DNA of 64,000 bases, taken from NCBI GenBank assembly GCA_002715965.1, contig PBAL01000087.1, positions 153,910 through 217,909 on the forward strand, given 5' to 3'. Under the pieces are notes generated by a model. It was not told the DNA's origin, did no database searches, and saw only the letters and a list, made by a program, of their open reading frames with translations. Position numbers and translations under genes: made by a program. Each line of letters starts with the position of its first letter. Positions within the stretch are counted from its first letter, which is position 1. Source of the DNA: Verrucomicrobiales bacterium (GTDB lineage Bacteria; Verrucomicrobiota; Verrucomicrobiia; Limisphaerales; JAYPXF01). Below, piece by piece: positions 41,972-50,796 of the stretch.

Positions 41972-43572
41972 GCAGTCGAAATTACAAAATCATTCTCACC
42001 CTCCTCGCGGTGGTTGCGCTCACTGTCAACTCATTCAACCAGCGCATGTTGAACGGGAGGCGTGACGCCCTTGGATTGACACGCATCGAGCCGCTCGAAA
42101 ATGCCCCGCCTGTGCTGGCCTTCACGACTGTCGCCTTGGGTGGTTTTCGTGGACTGATCGTCAATTACCTCTTCATTCGATCCAATCAATTGCAGCGCGA
42201 TGGCAAATACTTCGAGACTATGACGCTCGGTGACTGGATCACCAAGTTGCAACCCACCTTCACTCCGGTCTGGCGTTATCAGGCGTGGAACATGGCCTAC
42301 AACATCTCGAGAACCTTTGAGGACCCCGTTGACCGCTGGCGATGGGTCTGGGCAGGTATCACTCTGCTGAGGGATGAAGGGCTCAAATATAACCCGACGG
42401 ATACCGGTATGTACTGGGAGCTCGGTTGGCTCTTCCTGGACAAGATCGGTCGGTTCACCGACCAGTCCCATTTCCAGTACAAGCGCCTCTTCGCGTCAAT
42501 GATGCAGAACATCTTTGTCGATGGGAGACCGGACATTGAAGGCTGGGCGGGTCCACAGTCGGAAAAACAGAAGGAATCCCTCCGCCTGTTGAAGGATTCA
42601 CTCAAGATGGAACCGGAACGGGTTGCGCGGGTGGACGATTTCTATGGCCCGCTGGACTGGCGGCTCCCCGAATCGCATGCGATCTACTGGGCGGAAATCG
42701 GACGGGAAAACTCCACTGAGGGTGACATCATCGAGGTCTATCGCGTGATCTGGCAGGCGATGCAGATCGCCTTCCAGCGCGGACGCATCAACATCAATCC
42801 GCATGACGGTTCGGTGGAGTTCAGCAAGAACCTTGACATCATCGACAAGGTCCATCGCACCTACGAGCAGTTCAAAATGTATTACCCGGCCAAGGCGGAT
42901 TATATTTCCCGAAGCCAGGAGATGTTCATGCAGGATGCAATTTATTTCCTGTATCTGAACTATGATCTGAAGGAAGCAGCCAAGTGGTACAAGTTCTACC
43001 GCGAATCCAATATCGGTATTTACGACTGGGTGGACGAGATGCCGCTGGACGAGTTTGTGATGCTCCGTATCCAGATGGACGTGAACACCACCGGCGTGTT
43101 CAAGGTGAAGACGATCATCGAAGCCTATCTGCAGAACTACTACTACTACCTCGCGCTGGGAGAAGACAAGCGGGCGCAGGGAACGGCAGCCTTTGCCAAG
43201 AAGATCTACCGCAAGTATCACGAGCGCATGAGCGAGGCATCGAACGAGATGCATGGCTATAGCAGCTTTGAATCCGTTCAGATGAGCGTTCTGGCAAACT
43301 GCCTGGCTGGGAACGGACGTTTCAATCCCGTCATGTCCAATCGTCTCCGAGTCCGGCTGGGACTGGGCCAGGATTGGAAGGATAAACTTCGTCCGGACGT
43401 CCTTCGAAACATCAAGCTGAGCCAGGAACTCAGGGACTTGATTCGCGATGCCGAATCCGCGGACACGACCTCGGATGACAAGGCCCCCCAACGACGGCCC
43501 GGCCTGAACACCGTCATCGATGACGCTGAGGTGAAGAAGGCCCAGCAGGATGCGTCTTCCAAAAAGAAATAG
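41968..43572 (+). CDS. Membrane-anchored helical protein of unknown function
   Basis: 534 residues with one N-terminal helix (IILTLLAVVALTVNSF) and a long soluble part that is helical and rich in Trp/Tyr/Phe (TPVWRYQAWNMAYNISRTFE, RWRWVWAGITLLRDEG, TGMYWELGWLFLDKIGRF, FLYLNYDLKEAAKWYKFYRE). The spacing of aromatic and small residues suggests TPR-like helical hairpins, though no repeat is regular enough to call. The C-terminus is charged (DDKAPQRRPG, SSKKK). It is the last gene of the SPFH/ATPase operon, coupled by ATGA to the permease, so it likely scaffolds that complex outside the membrane. I know no named family for it. Confidence 0.7.
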   Translation: MSSRNYKIILTLLAVVALTVNSFNQRMLNGRRDALGLTRIEPLENAPPVLAFTTVALGGFRGLIVNYLFIRSNQLQRDGKYFETMTLGDWITKLQPTFTPVWRYQAWNMAYNISRTFEDPVDRWRWVWAGITLLRDEGLKYNPTDTGMYWELGWLFLDKIGRFTDQSHFQYKRLFASMMQNIFVDGRPDIEGWAGPQSEKQKESLRLLKDSLKMEPERVARVDDFYGPLDWRLPESHAIYWAEIGRENSTEGDIIEVYRVIWQAMQIAFQRGRININPHDGSVEFSKNLDIIDKVHRTYEQFKMYYPAKADYISRSQEMFMQDAIYFLYLNYDLKEAAKWYKFYRESNIGIYDWVDEMPLDEFVMLRIQMDVNTTGVFKVKTIIEAYLQNYYYYLALGEDKRAQGTAAFAKKIYRKYHERMSEASNEMHGYSSFESVQMSVLANCLAGNGRFNPVMSNRLRVRLGLGQDWKDKLRPDVLRNIKLSQELRDLIRDAESADTTSDDKAPQRRPGLNTVIDDAEVKKAQQDASSKKK

Positions 43573-43741
43573 CCTCATTTTCACACGAACGTAGCCTATT
43601 TGCCATGGGCTTCATTCGCTGGAGTCAGCTGATCCACGGGCGGGACGCTGGCTGAGGGGAAGCTCCGCCTCATCTCCAAACCGGTTCCAGCCGCTGCTCA
43701 GTTTTCCTTGAAACTATCCCCCTGTCCTCGGGTTGACAACC

Positions 43742-43769
43742 GATACTAAAGTGATAGCACTTTGGTATC
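43742..43769. promoter_or_regulatory. Inverted repeat near a TTGACA box, probable operator
   Basis: GATACTAAAGTG-ATAG-CACTTTGGTATC is a 12-bp inverted repeat with one mismatch, 22 bp before the start of the second SPFH gene. A TTGACA hexamer lies just upstream (43733-43738); no good -10 box is seen at 16-18 bp. The operon encodes an Arc-type DNA-binding protein, a plausible ligand for this site. The rest of the 43573-43790 gap holds only a weak stem around 43650-43670. Confidence 0.5.
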
Positions 43770-43790
43770 TACTGAACTAAAAGTAAAACT

Positions 43791-44711
43791 ATGGAATCTA
43801 AGAAGACTCAAAACACCGACCAACTCGTGTCCGCCAGCAACGGCTGGGGCATGCTCTTCATCAATCTGGCCGTTCTGCTTGGCGGTATTGCCGCGATGAT
43901 CAAAGTTATCGCGATGCTTTCGCAGAAGCAGGTTGCCGTGCCTCCGGGGCTGGCGCTCCTGTTTCTGTGCATGCTCACCATCGCAACGGGCGGTGTTCTG
44001 CTGGCCGGCCACTTCACGCTCCAGCCGAACGAGGGCCGGGTGTACGTGTTGTTTGGCAGCTACAAGGGGACGGTCATCGAAAGCGGTTTTCACTGGGCCA
44101 ATCCGTTCTACTCAAAGTCATTCTCCGACATCTCACTGCGCACCCGGAATTTCCAGAGCGAGGCGATCAAGGTGAATGACAAGCGGGGGAATCCGATTGA
44201 GATTGCCGCGGTGGTGGTCTGGCACGTCGCCGATCTGGCTCAGGCCATGTTTGACGTGGATGATTACGAGAGCTACGTGCGTATCCAGAGTGAATCCGCC
44301 ATTCGGCATCTGGCCAGCAGCTTCGCTTACGATCACGGGGAAGGGGATGAACTCACCCTCCGCAATGGCGGAGACGAAGTTGCTTTGGCCCTGCGTGAGC
44401 AGTTGCAGGAGCGTTTGTCAAAGGCAGGCGTGATTGTGGACGAAGCGCGCATCACGCATCTCGCCTATGCACCTGAAATCGCGCAGGCGATGCTTCGCAG
44501 ACAGCAGGCCGAGGCCATCATTGCCGCCCGCAAAAAAATTGTGCATGGCGCTGTCAGCATGGTTGATCAGGCCCTTCATGAGTTGGCTGAGAAATCGGTC
44601 GTTGAATTCGACGAGGACAAGAAGGCCGCCATGGTCAGCAACCTCTTGGTCGTGCTCTGCGGTGAAACGGAAGTGAATCCGGTCATCAACACCGGCACGC
44701 TCTATCACTAA
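43791..44711 (+). CDS. SPFH/band-7 domain protein
   Basis: 306 residues with two N-terminal hydrophobic helices (GMLFINLAVLLGGIAAMIKV, LALLFLCMLTIATGGVLLAG) and a band-7 domain: LQPNEGRVYVLFGSYKGTVI, GFHWANPFYSKSFSDISLRT, NPIEIAAVVVWHVADLAQAM, YESYVRIQSESAIRHLASSF, then the arm APEIAQAMLRRQQAEAIIAA. This is the stomatin-like subtype that, in Proteobacteria such as Xanthomonas, commonly precedes a ribbon-helix-helix gene; the same order occurs here. It differs clearly from the three HflKC-like proteins upstream and starts a separate operon with its own inverted repeat. Confidence 0.9.
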   Translation: MESKKTQNTDQLVSASNGWGMLFINLAVLLGGIAAMIKVIAMLSQKQVAVPPGLALLFLCMLTIATGGVLLAGHFTLQPNEGRVYVLFGSYKGTVIESGFHWANPFYSKSFSDISLRTRNFQSEAIKVNDKRGNPIEIAAVVVWHVADLAQAMFDVDDYESYVRIQSESAIRHLASSFAYDHGEGDELTLRNGGDEVALALREQLQERLSKAGVIVDEARITHLAYAPEIAQAMLRRQQAEAIIAARKKIVHGAVSMVDQALHELAEKSVVEFDEDKKAAMVSNLLVVLCGETEVNPVINTGTLYH

Positions 44712-44714
44712 GAA

Positions 44715-44881
44715 TGGCTTCGCCGGGCAAAAAGGCGTTCCTCCTCAGGATCGATCCGAAACTGTGGAAGGAACTAGAGAAATGGGCCAAGGACGACCTG
44801 CGCAGTGTTAACGGTCAGATTGAGTTCATCCTCAGCCGCGCCCTGCAAAAGCGGAAACGAGACGGAATGGAAGAAGAATGA
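44715..44881 (+). pseudogene. Arc-type ribbon-helix-helix regulator, broken by one-base deletion
   Basis: From ATG 44715 the frame reads MASPGKKAFLLRIDP and then meets a stop within six codons. Shifting by one base at about 44760 restores ELWKELEKWAKDDLRSVNGQ and then IEFILSRALQKRKRDG to a stop at 44879-44881. Joined, this is a complete Arc-family RHH protein: KAFLLRIDP is the beta strand and SVNGQIEFILSRAL the second helix. The deletion is one base in CCGAACTG, where CCGGAACTG would give the expected Pro-Glu-Leu. It starts three bases after the SPFH stop and its end overlaps the next gene, so operon context is intact. It is either a fresh inactivating mutation or a sequencing error. Confidence 0.72.
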
Positions 44882-45345
44882 TGCTCGATGGCCAATCTTA
44901 TCGCGGGCGATTCGAACATAAGGAGCCCAAGAAGGCGGTGAATGAGATCGAACGCAGCTTGGAGCAGCTCAGGTTTCGACGCGAAAAACGAAGTGACTAT
45001 CTGCTCAGCATGAAAGGGCCGGACATGCGATCCACCAAGCAGCCCGCCCTCCTCGGCATCACCTCAATCGACGTGCATGCCGACAGCGGGATACTCAAGG
45101 TCGATGCCTGCATTTCCGAGCAGGGCAAGTTGTTGCGCCTAGTGCTCGCACTGATCTTCGTTCCGGCGGTGATCACCACCTTGGTGTTGTCCGTTCTTGG
45201 GTACGATTTCGTGTCCATGGTGGTCGCACTGGTGCTGCTGGTGAATATTGTGATCTGGTTGATGCTGACCCCGCTCTTTGTCGGCCTGCACCGCAAGCAT
45301 ACGGTTCGGGAACTGGAAGCCCTCCTGGGCAACGTCGGCAAATGA
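44878..45345 (+). CDS. Small membrane protein of unknown function
   Basis: 155 residues. A charged N-terminal half (HKEPKKAVNEIERSLEQLRF) precedes two hydrophobic helices (LLRLVLALIFVPAVITTLVL and FVSMVVALVLLVNIVIWLML) and a short basic tail (GLHRKHTVRELEALLGNVGK). The ATG overlaps the stop of the RHH gene (ATGATG) and its own stop overlaps the hydrolase start (ATGA), so it is translated as part of the SPFH operon. The family is unknown to me; two helices next to an SPFH protein suggest a client or partner. Confidence 0.65.
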   Translation: MMLDGQSYRGRFEHKEPKKAVNEIERSLEQLRFRREKRSDYLLSMKGPDMRSTKQPALLGITSIDVHADSGILKVDACISEQGKLLRLVLALIFVPAVITTLVLSVLGYDFVSMVVALVLLVNIVIWLMLTPLFVGLHRKHTVRELEALLGNVGK

Positions 45346-46667
45346 GACACGCGGCGCATATCGTGGCCATTGCCTGGCTCGCCGTGTTGGTGGGCTGCGG
45401 CAAATCTGCGGGCACCGGCGATGCCAAGTTGCGCAAAGCCAGGGCGCAGGAACTTGTCGCCAATCTCGCCCGCGCGGACTACGGCTCCGCCCGCACGAAC
45501 TTCAACATGATCATGCGCTTTGGCCTCACGGAAGCCGCGCTGAAGAAAACATGGGAAGGGCTGCAGGAACAAACCGGCAAGTTCGTGAAGACGACCTGGA
45601 CGCGCGAAACTGTGCACTCCGGATACAACGTCGTGTTTGTCGGTTGCGCCTTTGAGAAGACGACCATGAAGACCAAGGTCGTCTTCGCGCCGGGGGATAG
45701 GGTCACGGGACTCTTCTTTCAGCCGTGGACGCGCGAATGGAAGGCTCCGTACTATGTGGATGAATCGAAGTTTGAGGAACGCGAAGTGACCTTTGGTGAT
45801 CCTGAGTGGCAGGTGGAAGGCACACTGACCGTTCCAACAGATAGTCCGGACGCGCCCGTCATCATGCTCGTTCACGGTTCCGGCCCGCATGACCGCGATC
45901 AGACCATCGGTCCCAACAAACCTTTCAAGGACCTTGCGTGGGGACTCGCGTCCAAAGGAGTTGCCGTTCTGCGCTACGAAAAGCGCACCAAAGCCTATCA
46001 GGCCAAGCTGGCGCAAAGCGTTGTCTTCACGACGAAAGAAGAGACGGTTGATGATGCGGTGCTGGCAGTTCAGTTCCTGTCTTCCAAGGGCTACTCCAAT
46101 CGGGTTTTCCTTGCCGGACACAGTCTCGGTGGGCATCTCGCACCGAGGATTGCCGATGCCACGGACCAGTTGAGCGGGGTGATCGTGCTGGCCGGAAACG
46201 CGCGCCCATTGGAAGAGCTGATCGTTGAGCAGATGGAGTATGTTGCGAAGATCCGCGGGAAGGATATATCCGAGCAGATGGAAGGCATGAGGCTTGAGGT
46301 GCACCGCATCAAGGGACTTGGCGCCAACGATCGTATTCGCCGGGAAGTGATCCTCGGCGCCCCGATCAGCTATTGGCTGGATCTGAAGGATTACCGCCCG
46401 ATTGAACGTGCCGCAAAACTGAAGCTTCCGATGCTATTCCTCCAAGGCAGTCGCGACTATCAGGTCACGGGCAAGGATTTCGAATTGTGGCAGCAGGGCA
46501 TGAAACATCGTGAAAACGTCAGCTTCCAGATGCTGGAAAATCTCAATCACCTTTTGATCTCAGGCGAAGGCAAGAGCGAACCCATCGAATACCAGAACTC
46601 CGGGCACGTTGATCAATCTGTGATCACAGCGATTGTGTCGTGGATCGAGGCTGATCGAGGGAATTGA
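45342..46667 (+). CDS. Lipoprotein alpha/beta-hydrolase with DUF3887-like N-terminal domain
   Basis: 441 residues. The N-terminus ends in a lipobox (AWLAVLVGCGK), so it is lipid-anchored. Residues about 25-125 (LVANLARADYGSARTNFN, MKTKVVFAPGDRVTGLFFQP) fit the DUF3887 domain often found before peptidase-S9-like hydrolases. The hydrolase domain has an oxyanion strand IMLVHGSGPHDRDQTIGPNK, nucleophile Ser in LAGHSLGGHLAPRIA, an acid in LQGSRDYQVTGKDFEL and His in LENLNHLLISGEG. It likely cleaves an ester or peptide in the envelope. Its gene overlaps the small membrane-protein gene and closes the operon. Confidence 0.82.
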   Translation: MRHAAHIVAIAWLAVLVGCGKSAGTGDAKLRKARAQELVANLARADYGSARTNFNMIMRFGLTEAALKKTWEGLQEQTGKFVKTTWTRETVHSGYNVVFVGCAFEKTTMKTKVVFAPGDRVTGLFFQPWTREWKAPYYVDESKFEEREVTFGDPEWQVEGTLTVPTDSPDAPVIMLVHGSGPHDRDQTIGPNKPFKDLAWGLASKGVAVLRYEKRTKAYQAKLAQSVVFTTKEETVDDAVLAVQFLSSKGYSNRVFLAGHSLGGHLAPRIADATDQLSGVIVLAGNARPLEELIVEQMEYVAKIRGKDISEQMEGMRLEVHRIKGLGANDRIRREVILGAPISYWLDLKDYRPIERAAKLKLPMLFLQGSRDYQVTGKDFELWQQGMKHRENVSFQMLENLNHLLISGEGKSEPIEYQNSGHVDQSVITAIVSWIEADRGN

Positions 46668-46749
46668 GGTGCTGACCGGGCGTCTTATGCAGCTCGGGTC
46701 TGATCAAGATTGCCGCCAACACGTTGCGACCGTAGGGTCGATTCCTCCC

Positions 46750-49614
46750 ATGATTCGGTTTGTTGTGTTGTTGTCGCTGATCGCCTTGACTGCAGGCGCG
46801 GCAATACGTCCGCCTTGGACCAACTCACGTATAACCGGTTCGCCACATCCGCCCGCGCCATACAGGGTCAAGATTGCCTTTCCACTTCTGAACTTCACCA
46901 ATCCTATCGAGATGATGCCGGAGCCCGGTGCGGATCGTTTCTACGTCGCGGAGTTGAACGGGAAGATTTTTCGGTTTGAGAATCGGCGTGGGGCGGTGGC
47001 TCGTGAGGTGGCGGATTTGAAGCGGGATCTCCCCAAGTTTCTTCGCCTGCTTGGATTCCAATTTGATCCGGGCTTTCAGAAGAACGGTCACGTTTACGTT
47101 TGCATCAATACGGAGAACAAGACACCTGAGGGTTCGCGCATCTCGCGCTTCACGATTCGCGACACCAACCCGCCGACGCTGGATCCCGAAAGCGAACGCG
47201 TGATCATCAAGTGGCGGTCCGGTGGTCACAACGGCTGTGCGATTCACTTCGGGGAGGATGGTTTCATGTAGTTCTCCACCGGCGATGCTGAAGCCCCGAG
47301 CCCTCCAGATTCGCTCGATACCGGGCAGGATATTTCGGACATCTTGGGTTCGATTCAGCGCATCGATGTGCATCGTTCCGAAGGCCGGAAGAATTACGCA
47401 ATCCCCGCGGACAATCCGTTTGTCAAACACCCCGGCGCACGGCCGGAGGTGTGGGCGTATGGATTCCGCAATCCCTGGCGCATGAGCTTCGATCCGGAAA
47501 CGGGGCATCTGTTCGTTGGCGATGTCGGCTGGGAGCTTTGGGAAATGATCTACGATGTGGTCAAAGGCGGGAATTATGGCTGGGCGATTACTGAAGGTCC
47601 GCAACCGGTGAAGCCCGACCAGGAGCCTGGCCCCACACCGATTCTCAAGCCGCTTATCTCGCATTCGCATGTGGAGGCGATGTCCATTACCGGCGGTTAC
47701 GTATATCGCGGCAATCGCCTGCCCGAGCTGCGCGGGCACTGGATCTATGGCGACTACGTCACCGGCAAGATTTGGAGCTTTCGTCATGACGGCAAGTCCC
47801 TGTCAGGTCACAGCGAACTGCTCGACAGTCACATCCGTGTAGTTTGCTTTGGACGCGATCACGCAGGCGAGGTTTACATCGTCGATTACGAAGGACAAAT
47901 CTATCGCTTGGAGAAGAACGAGGAAACAGCCGCCAACAAATCGTTTCCGCGCAAACTGAGTGAGACCGGCTTGTTCGCGGACATCCGAAAGCAATTGCCC
48001 GCTGAAGGAGTTGTCCCGTACGAGGTTCAGGCGGAACAGTGGCTCGGCGGTGCGCGGGCGCAGCGTTTTGTCGCCATTCCGGGTGACGGTCAGGTCTCCT
48101 ACCATAAGCGAAACAACCTCGCCCGCGGAGTACTGCGCGACGCCTTTGCCTTTCCAGCCGATACCGTGATCGCCAGGACCATCTCCGTTCCGAAGCCACC
48201 TCGTCACATTGAAACCCAGATCCTGCACTTCAACGGCGAAGGCTGGCTCCCCTACAACTATGTTTGGAACGAAGAACAGACGGAGGCGCATCTCTCCGAC
48301 GGCCAAGGAGCTGACATCGAGTTTTCATTCGATGACGGCGGGGGTGAATTGGTGAAACGTCCCTGGCGATTGCACAGCAGCACCGAATGCATGACCTGCC
48401 ACATGGCGCGTCCCGGATATGTGCTCGGCTTGCATCATCAGTATTCAGACGTCGGCTCGCAGCATGCGGATTGGGTTGCGTCCGGCTTGCTCGAAAAGAA
48501 ACCGAAACCCCTGCATTGGTTGAAGCAGGAAGGCAATCTGCAGCGTCAGGCTCGAGCCTACCTCCACATCAATTGTGCGCACTGCCACCGGCGGGGTGGG
48601 GGAGGCACGGCGCCCTTCGAGCTTCGCGCCGACCAGCAACTCGAACGCAATCGCCTTTTCGAGACTGCGCCCAACCAAGGTGCCTTCGGCATGTACGACC
48701 CCAAGATCATCGTGCCAGGGGACGCAGGGCGTTCCCTGTTGCTCTATCGTATGGCATCCACCGGCGGTGCGCACATGCCCAAACTCGGTCCACGCAGCGT
48801 TGACTGGCAGGGGCTGCAACTGGTGCGGGCTTGGATCAACGAATTGGCCGATGAACCAATCACCCCGTCATGGCTGCCGGAGAATGATTGGCAGCACATG
48901 TTCGAGCATGTCGCCAAATCCGCAAACAATCTCGGGAACACCGGCTCTGGAACGCGTGAGAACGCACTAACGAAACAGATCAATTTGCCTTCGAATTTGT
49001 TCCAAGACACGGCGAACAGTTTGAATTATCTGATGTCTGGCTGTTTCTCGATTGAAGAAGCCCTTGCCCGTCTGTCGCAAATGCCTCCGCACATCTACGA
49101 CCTCTTCGAATCGTTTTTTCCAAACTCGAAGAAACGCAAGATCCTCGGCCCCACCATCGATAGCGCGCAAGTTGCCGAAGTCCTTTCGCTAAAAGGAGAC
49201 GCCACCAACGGCGCCAAGCTGTTTCGTCAGGTGGACCGCACCCAGTGCATCAACTGCCATCGCATCGGTGAAGAAGGCCGCGAGGTCGGTCCGGAACTCG
49301 CACGCATCGGAGAGAAATACAGCCGGGCTCAATTGCTGGAGTCTCTGGTGAAGCCATCCCGTTACATCGACCCCAGGTTCCAGTCCGTGTCCATCGACCT
49401 GAAGTCCGGTGTGAGCTACACCGGCTACATTGTCTCTCGCGAGGATGGCAACACGGTCCTGCGTGATTTGACCGGCACAAATCACACCATCAAGCCCTAC
49501 CTCATCGAGAGCACGACGCGTGGCAAACTCTCACTCATGCCTGAGGGACTCTTGCAGTCATTCACCCCGCAGGAAGCTGCCGATCTGGTGGCCTACCTCG
49601 AATCGTTGAATTAA
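46750..49614 (+). pseudogene. Exported triheme glucose/sorbosone dehydrogenase-like protein, interrupted by an in-frame TAG
   Basis: A single frame encodes about 955 residues apart from one TAG at 47269-47271. Before it is a signal peptide (MIRFVVLLSLIALTAGA) and the first propeller blades (MMPEPGADRFYVAELNGKIF); after it the frame continues as FSTGDAEAPSPPDS and the rest of the propeller (YGFRNPWRMSFDPETGHLFV, GNYGWAITEGPQP). Three CxxCH heme motifs follow (CMTCH, CAHCH, CINCH) and a C-terminal domain of the kind seen in planctomycete heme proteins (GPELARIGEKYSRAQLLESL). The paralogue at 13657-15927 has Tyr at the aligned place (DGMFYVTTGDG against DGFM-stop-FSTGDA), so a Tyr codon became TAG. 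It is otherwise intact, so the change is recent or a base-call error. Confidence 0.8.
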
Positions 49615-49639
49615 CCCGAATATCTCACACATGAACGCT

Positions 49640-50270
49640 GGCCAGTGCGTATCGCCCGTAGCACAGGTGTGCCATTGCCGTTGTCGATCTGAAGGCAATG
49701 CGCGTGGATGTCCGGATCTGCGAGCAGGTCGGCCTGGCGTCCGGATTCAAGGACATTCCGCCAATTGGCACTTCCATCCGAGCCGGCTGCGGACCACTTC
49801 CCAATCTGCCTTGAGTTCGGCGAGCACGCTGGACAGCCTCGGATCGCCGTTGTTGCTTCCGGCGAATTGCGGCTGCCCGTTGTTGCGAACCACGCCGAGC
49901 GTACGGGATCGGATGATGCGTTCCAGGAATTCGCGCCCTGTGGCCGTTCCCAGCAAGCCCGTATCGTAGTCGTGAGCCCGGGCCGCCAGCCAGGTGTTAC
50001 GGGCGGCCAGGTCGAAGAGGGTCTGGTGACGTTCGAGTTTCTCATTGCGGAAGTTGCGGAACGCAGCGTCACGGGTTCGATAGCCCTGGATCACGGCTGC
50101 GGCCCGTTTGCGATAGACCTCCCGTTCTTCTTGCACACGGTAACCTTCAGCGGTCAGGGCGTAGTAGCGAGACTTCGCAGCGTGGAGTTTTTGAATTGCG
50201 TGCTTAATCAGCAGAGCATCGTTCTGAACAGTCCCGAACTGCATATCATCAGGTCGAACTTCTGCCACAG
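49640..50270 (-). pseudogene. Relic of a large verrucomicrobial-type protein
   Basis: The minus strand reads KLHAAKSRYYALTAEGYRVQ, EEREVYRKRAAAVIQGYRTR, FRNEKLERHQTLFDLAARN, AHDYDTGLLGTATGREFLER and PQFAGSNNGDPRLSSVLAEL, then loses sense near 49770. A second frame resumes with ANWRNVLESGRQADLLADPD and AHCLQIDNGNGTPV. I recall this pattern from very large secreted proteins of Verrucomicrobiota. There is no start, no signal, an internal shift with a gap, and no further domains, so it is an orphaned fragment. The flanks 50271-50577 show nothing else recognisable. Identification is from memory and should be treated as tentative. Confidence 0.5.
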
Positions 50271-50577
50271 CCCGGCACGCACGATCGCAAAGAGCCGGGT
50301 GAAGCTGTGCGCCCATTGACTGGCGCGGCTCAGGAAACGCAACAACACATAGCAGCCCATTATTAAACGGGCTGTTAGGCGTCATCATCAACTGGACAAA
50401 GCTAGTCGAATTGGTGGATACCGCGTTGCAGAAGTGGCAGCGACTGTTCTGAAACACCCGGGAGATTTGCCCGAAACCATCTACTCGGTGCATTTGTGTT
50501 CATTTGCCTGCATTTGGGCTAGCAAGCTGAAAACCGTATTTCATCCTTTGTTTATAGGTGTTTCCTGGGAGAAGAGG

Positions 50578-50652
50578 TGGTAGGCTGGCTCGGACTCGAA
50601 CCGAGAACCAACGGCTTAAAAGGCCGCTGCTCTACCATTGAGCTACCAACCC
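50578..50652 (-). tRNA. tRNA-Lys (anticodon TTT)
   Basis: The minus strand folds as a complete cloverleaf: acceptor GGGTTGG paired with CCAGCCT (two wobble pairs), D arm GCTC-AATGGTA-GAGC, anticodon arm GCGGC-CTTTTAA-GCCGT with TTT at the anticodon, variable loop TGGTT and T arm CTCGG-TTCGAGT-CCGAG. The discriminator is A and CCA is encoded. It is the only tRNA I find in the window. It reads Lys AAA and AAG. Confidence 0.96.
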
Positions 50653-50796
50653 ACCGCTCGCCCTTGGGGCGAAAGGCTGTGGAAGCTATGCGAGGTGATT
50701 AGGGGGCGCAAGTCCATTTTGCGCTGTGCCGGCAGGTTGTTTGGGCGTAAGAATGCCATCTCGGCTGTGGCGGAAAACCAGCCAACCAAAAACCGC

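Noticed and set aside
49708..50319. Plus-strand open frame opposite the giant-protein relic
   Set aside because: No motif or start signal, and the minus strand gives the recognisable sequence.
50638..50796. Upstream extension of the LuxE-like gene to 50638
   Set aside because: It would overlap the tRNA-Lys gene and adds residues without family similarity; ATG 50797 gives normal LuxE length.
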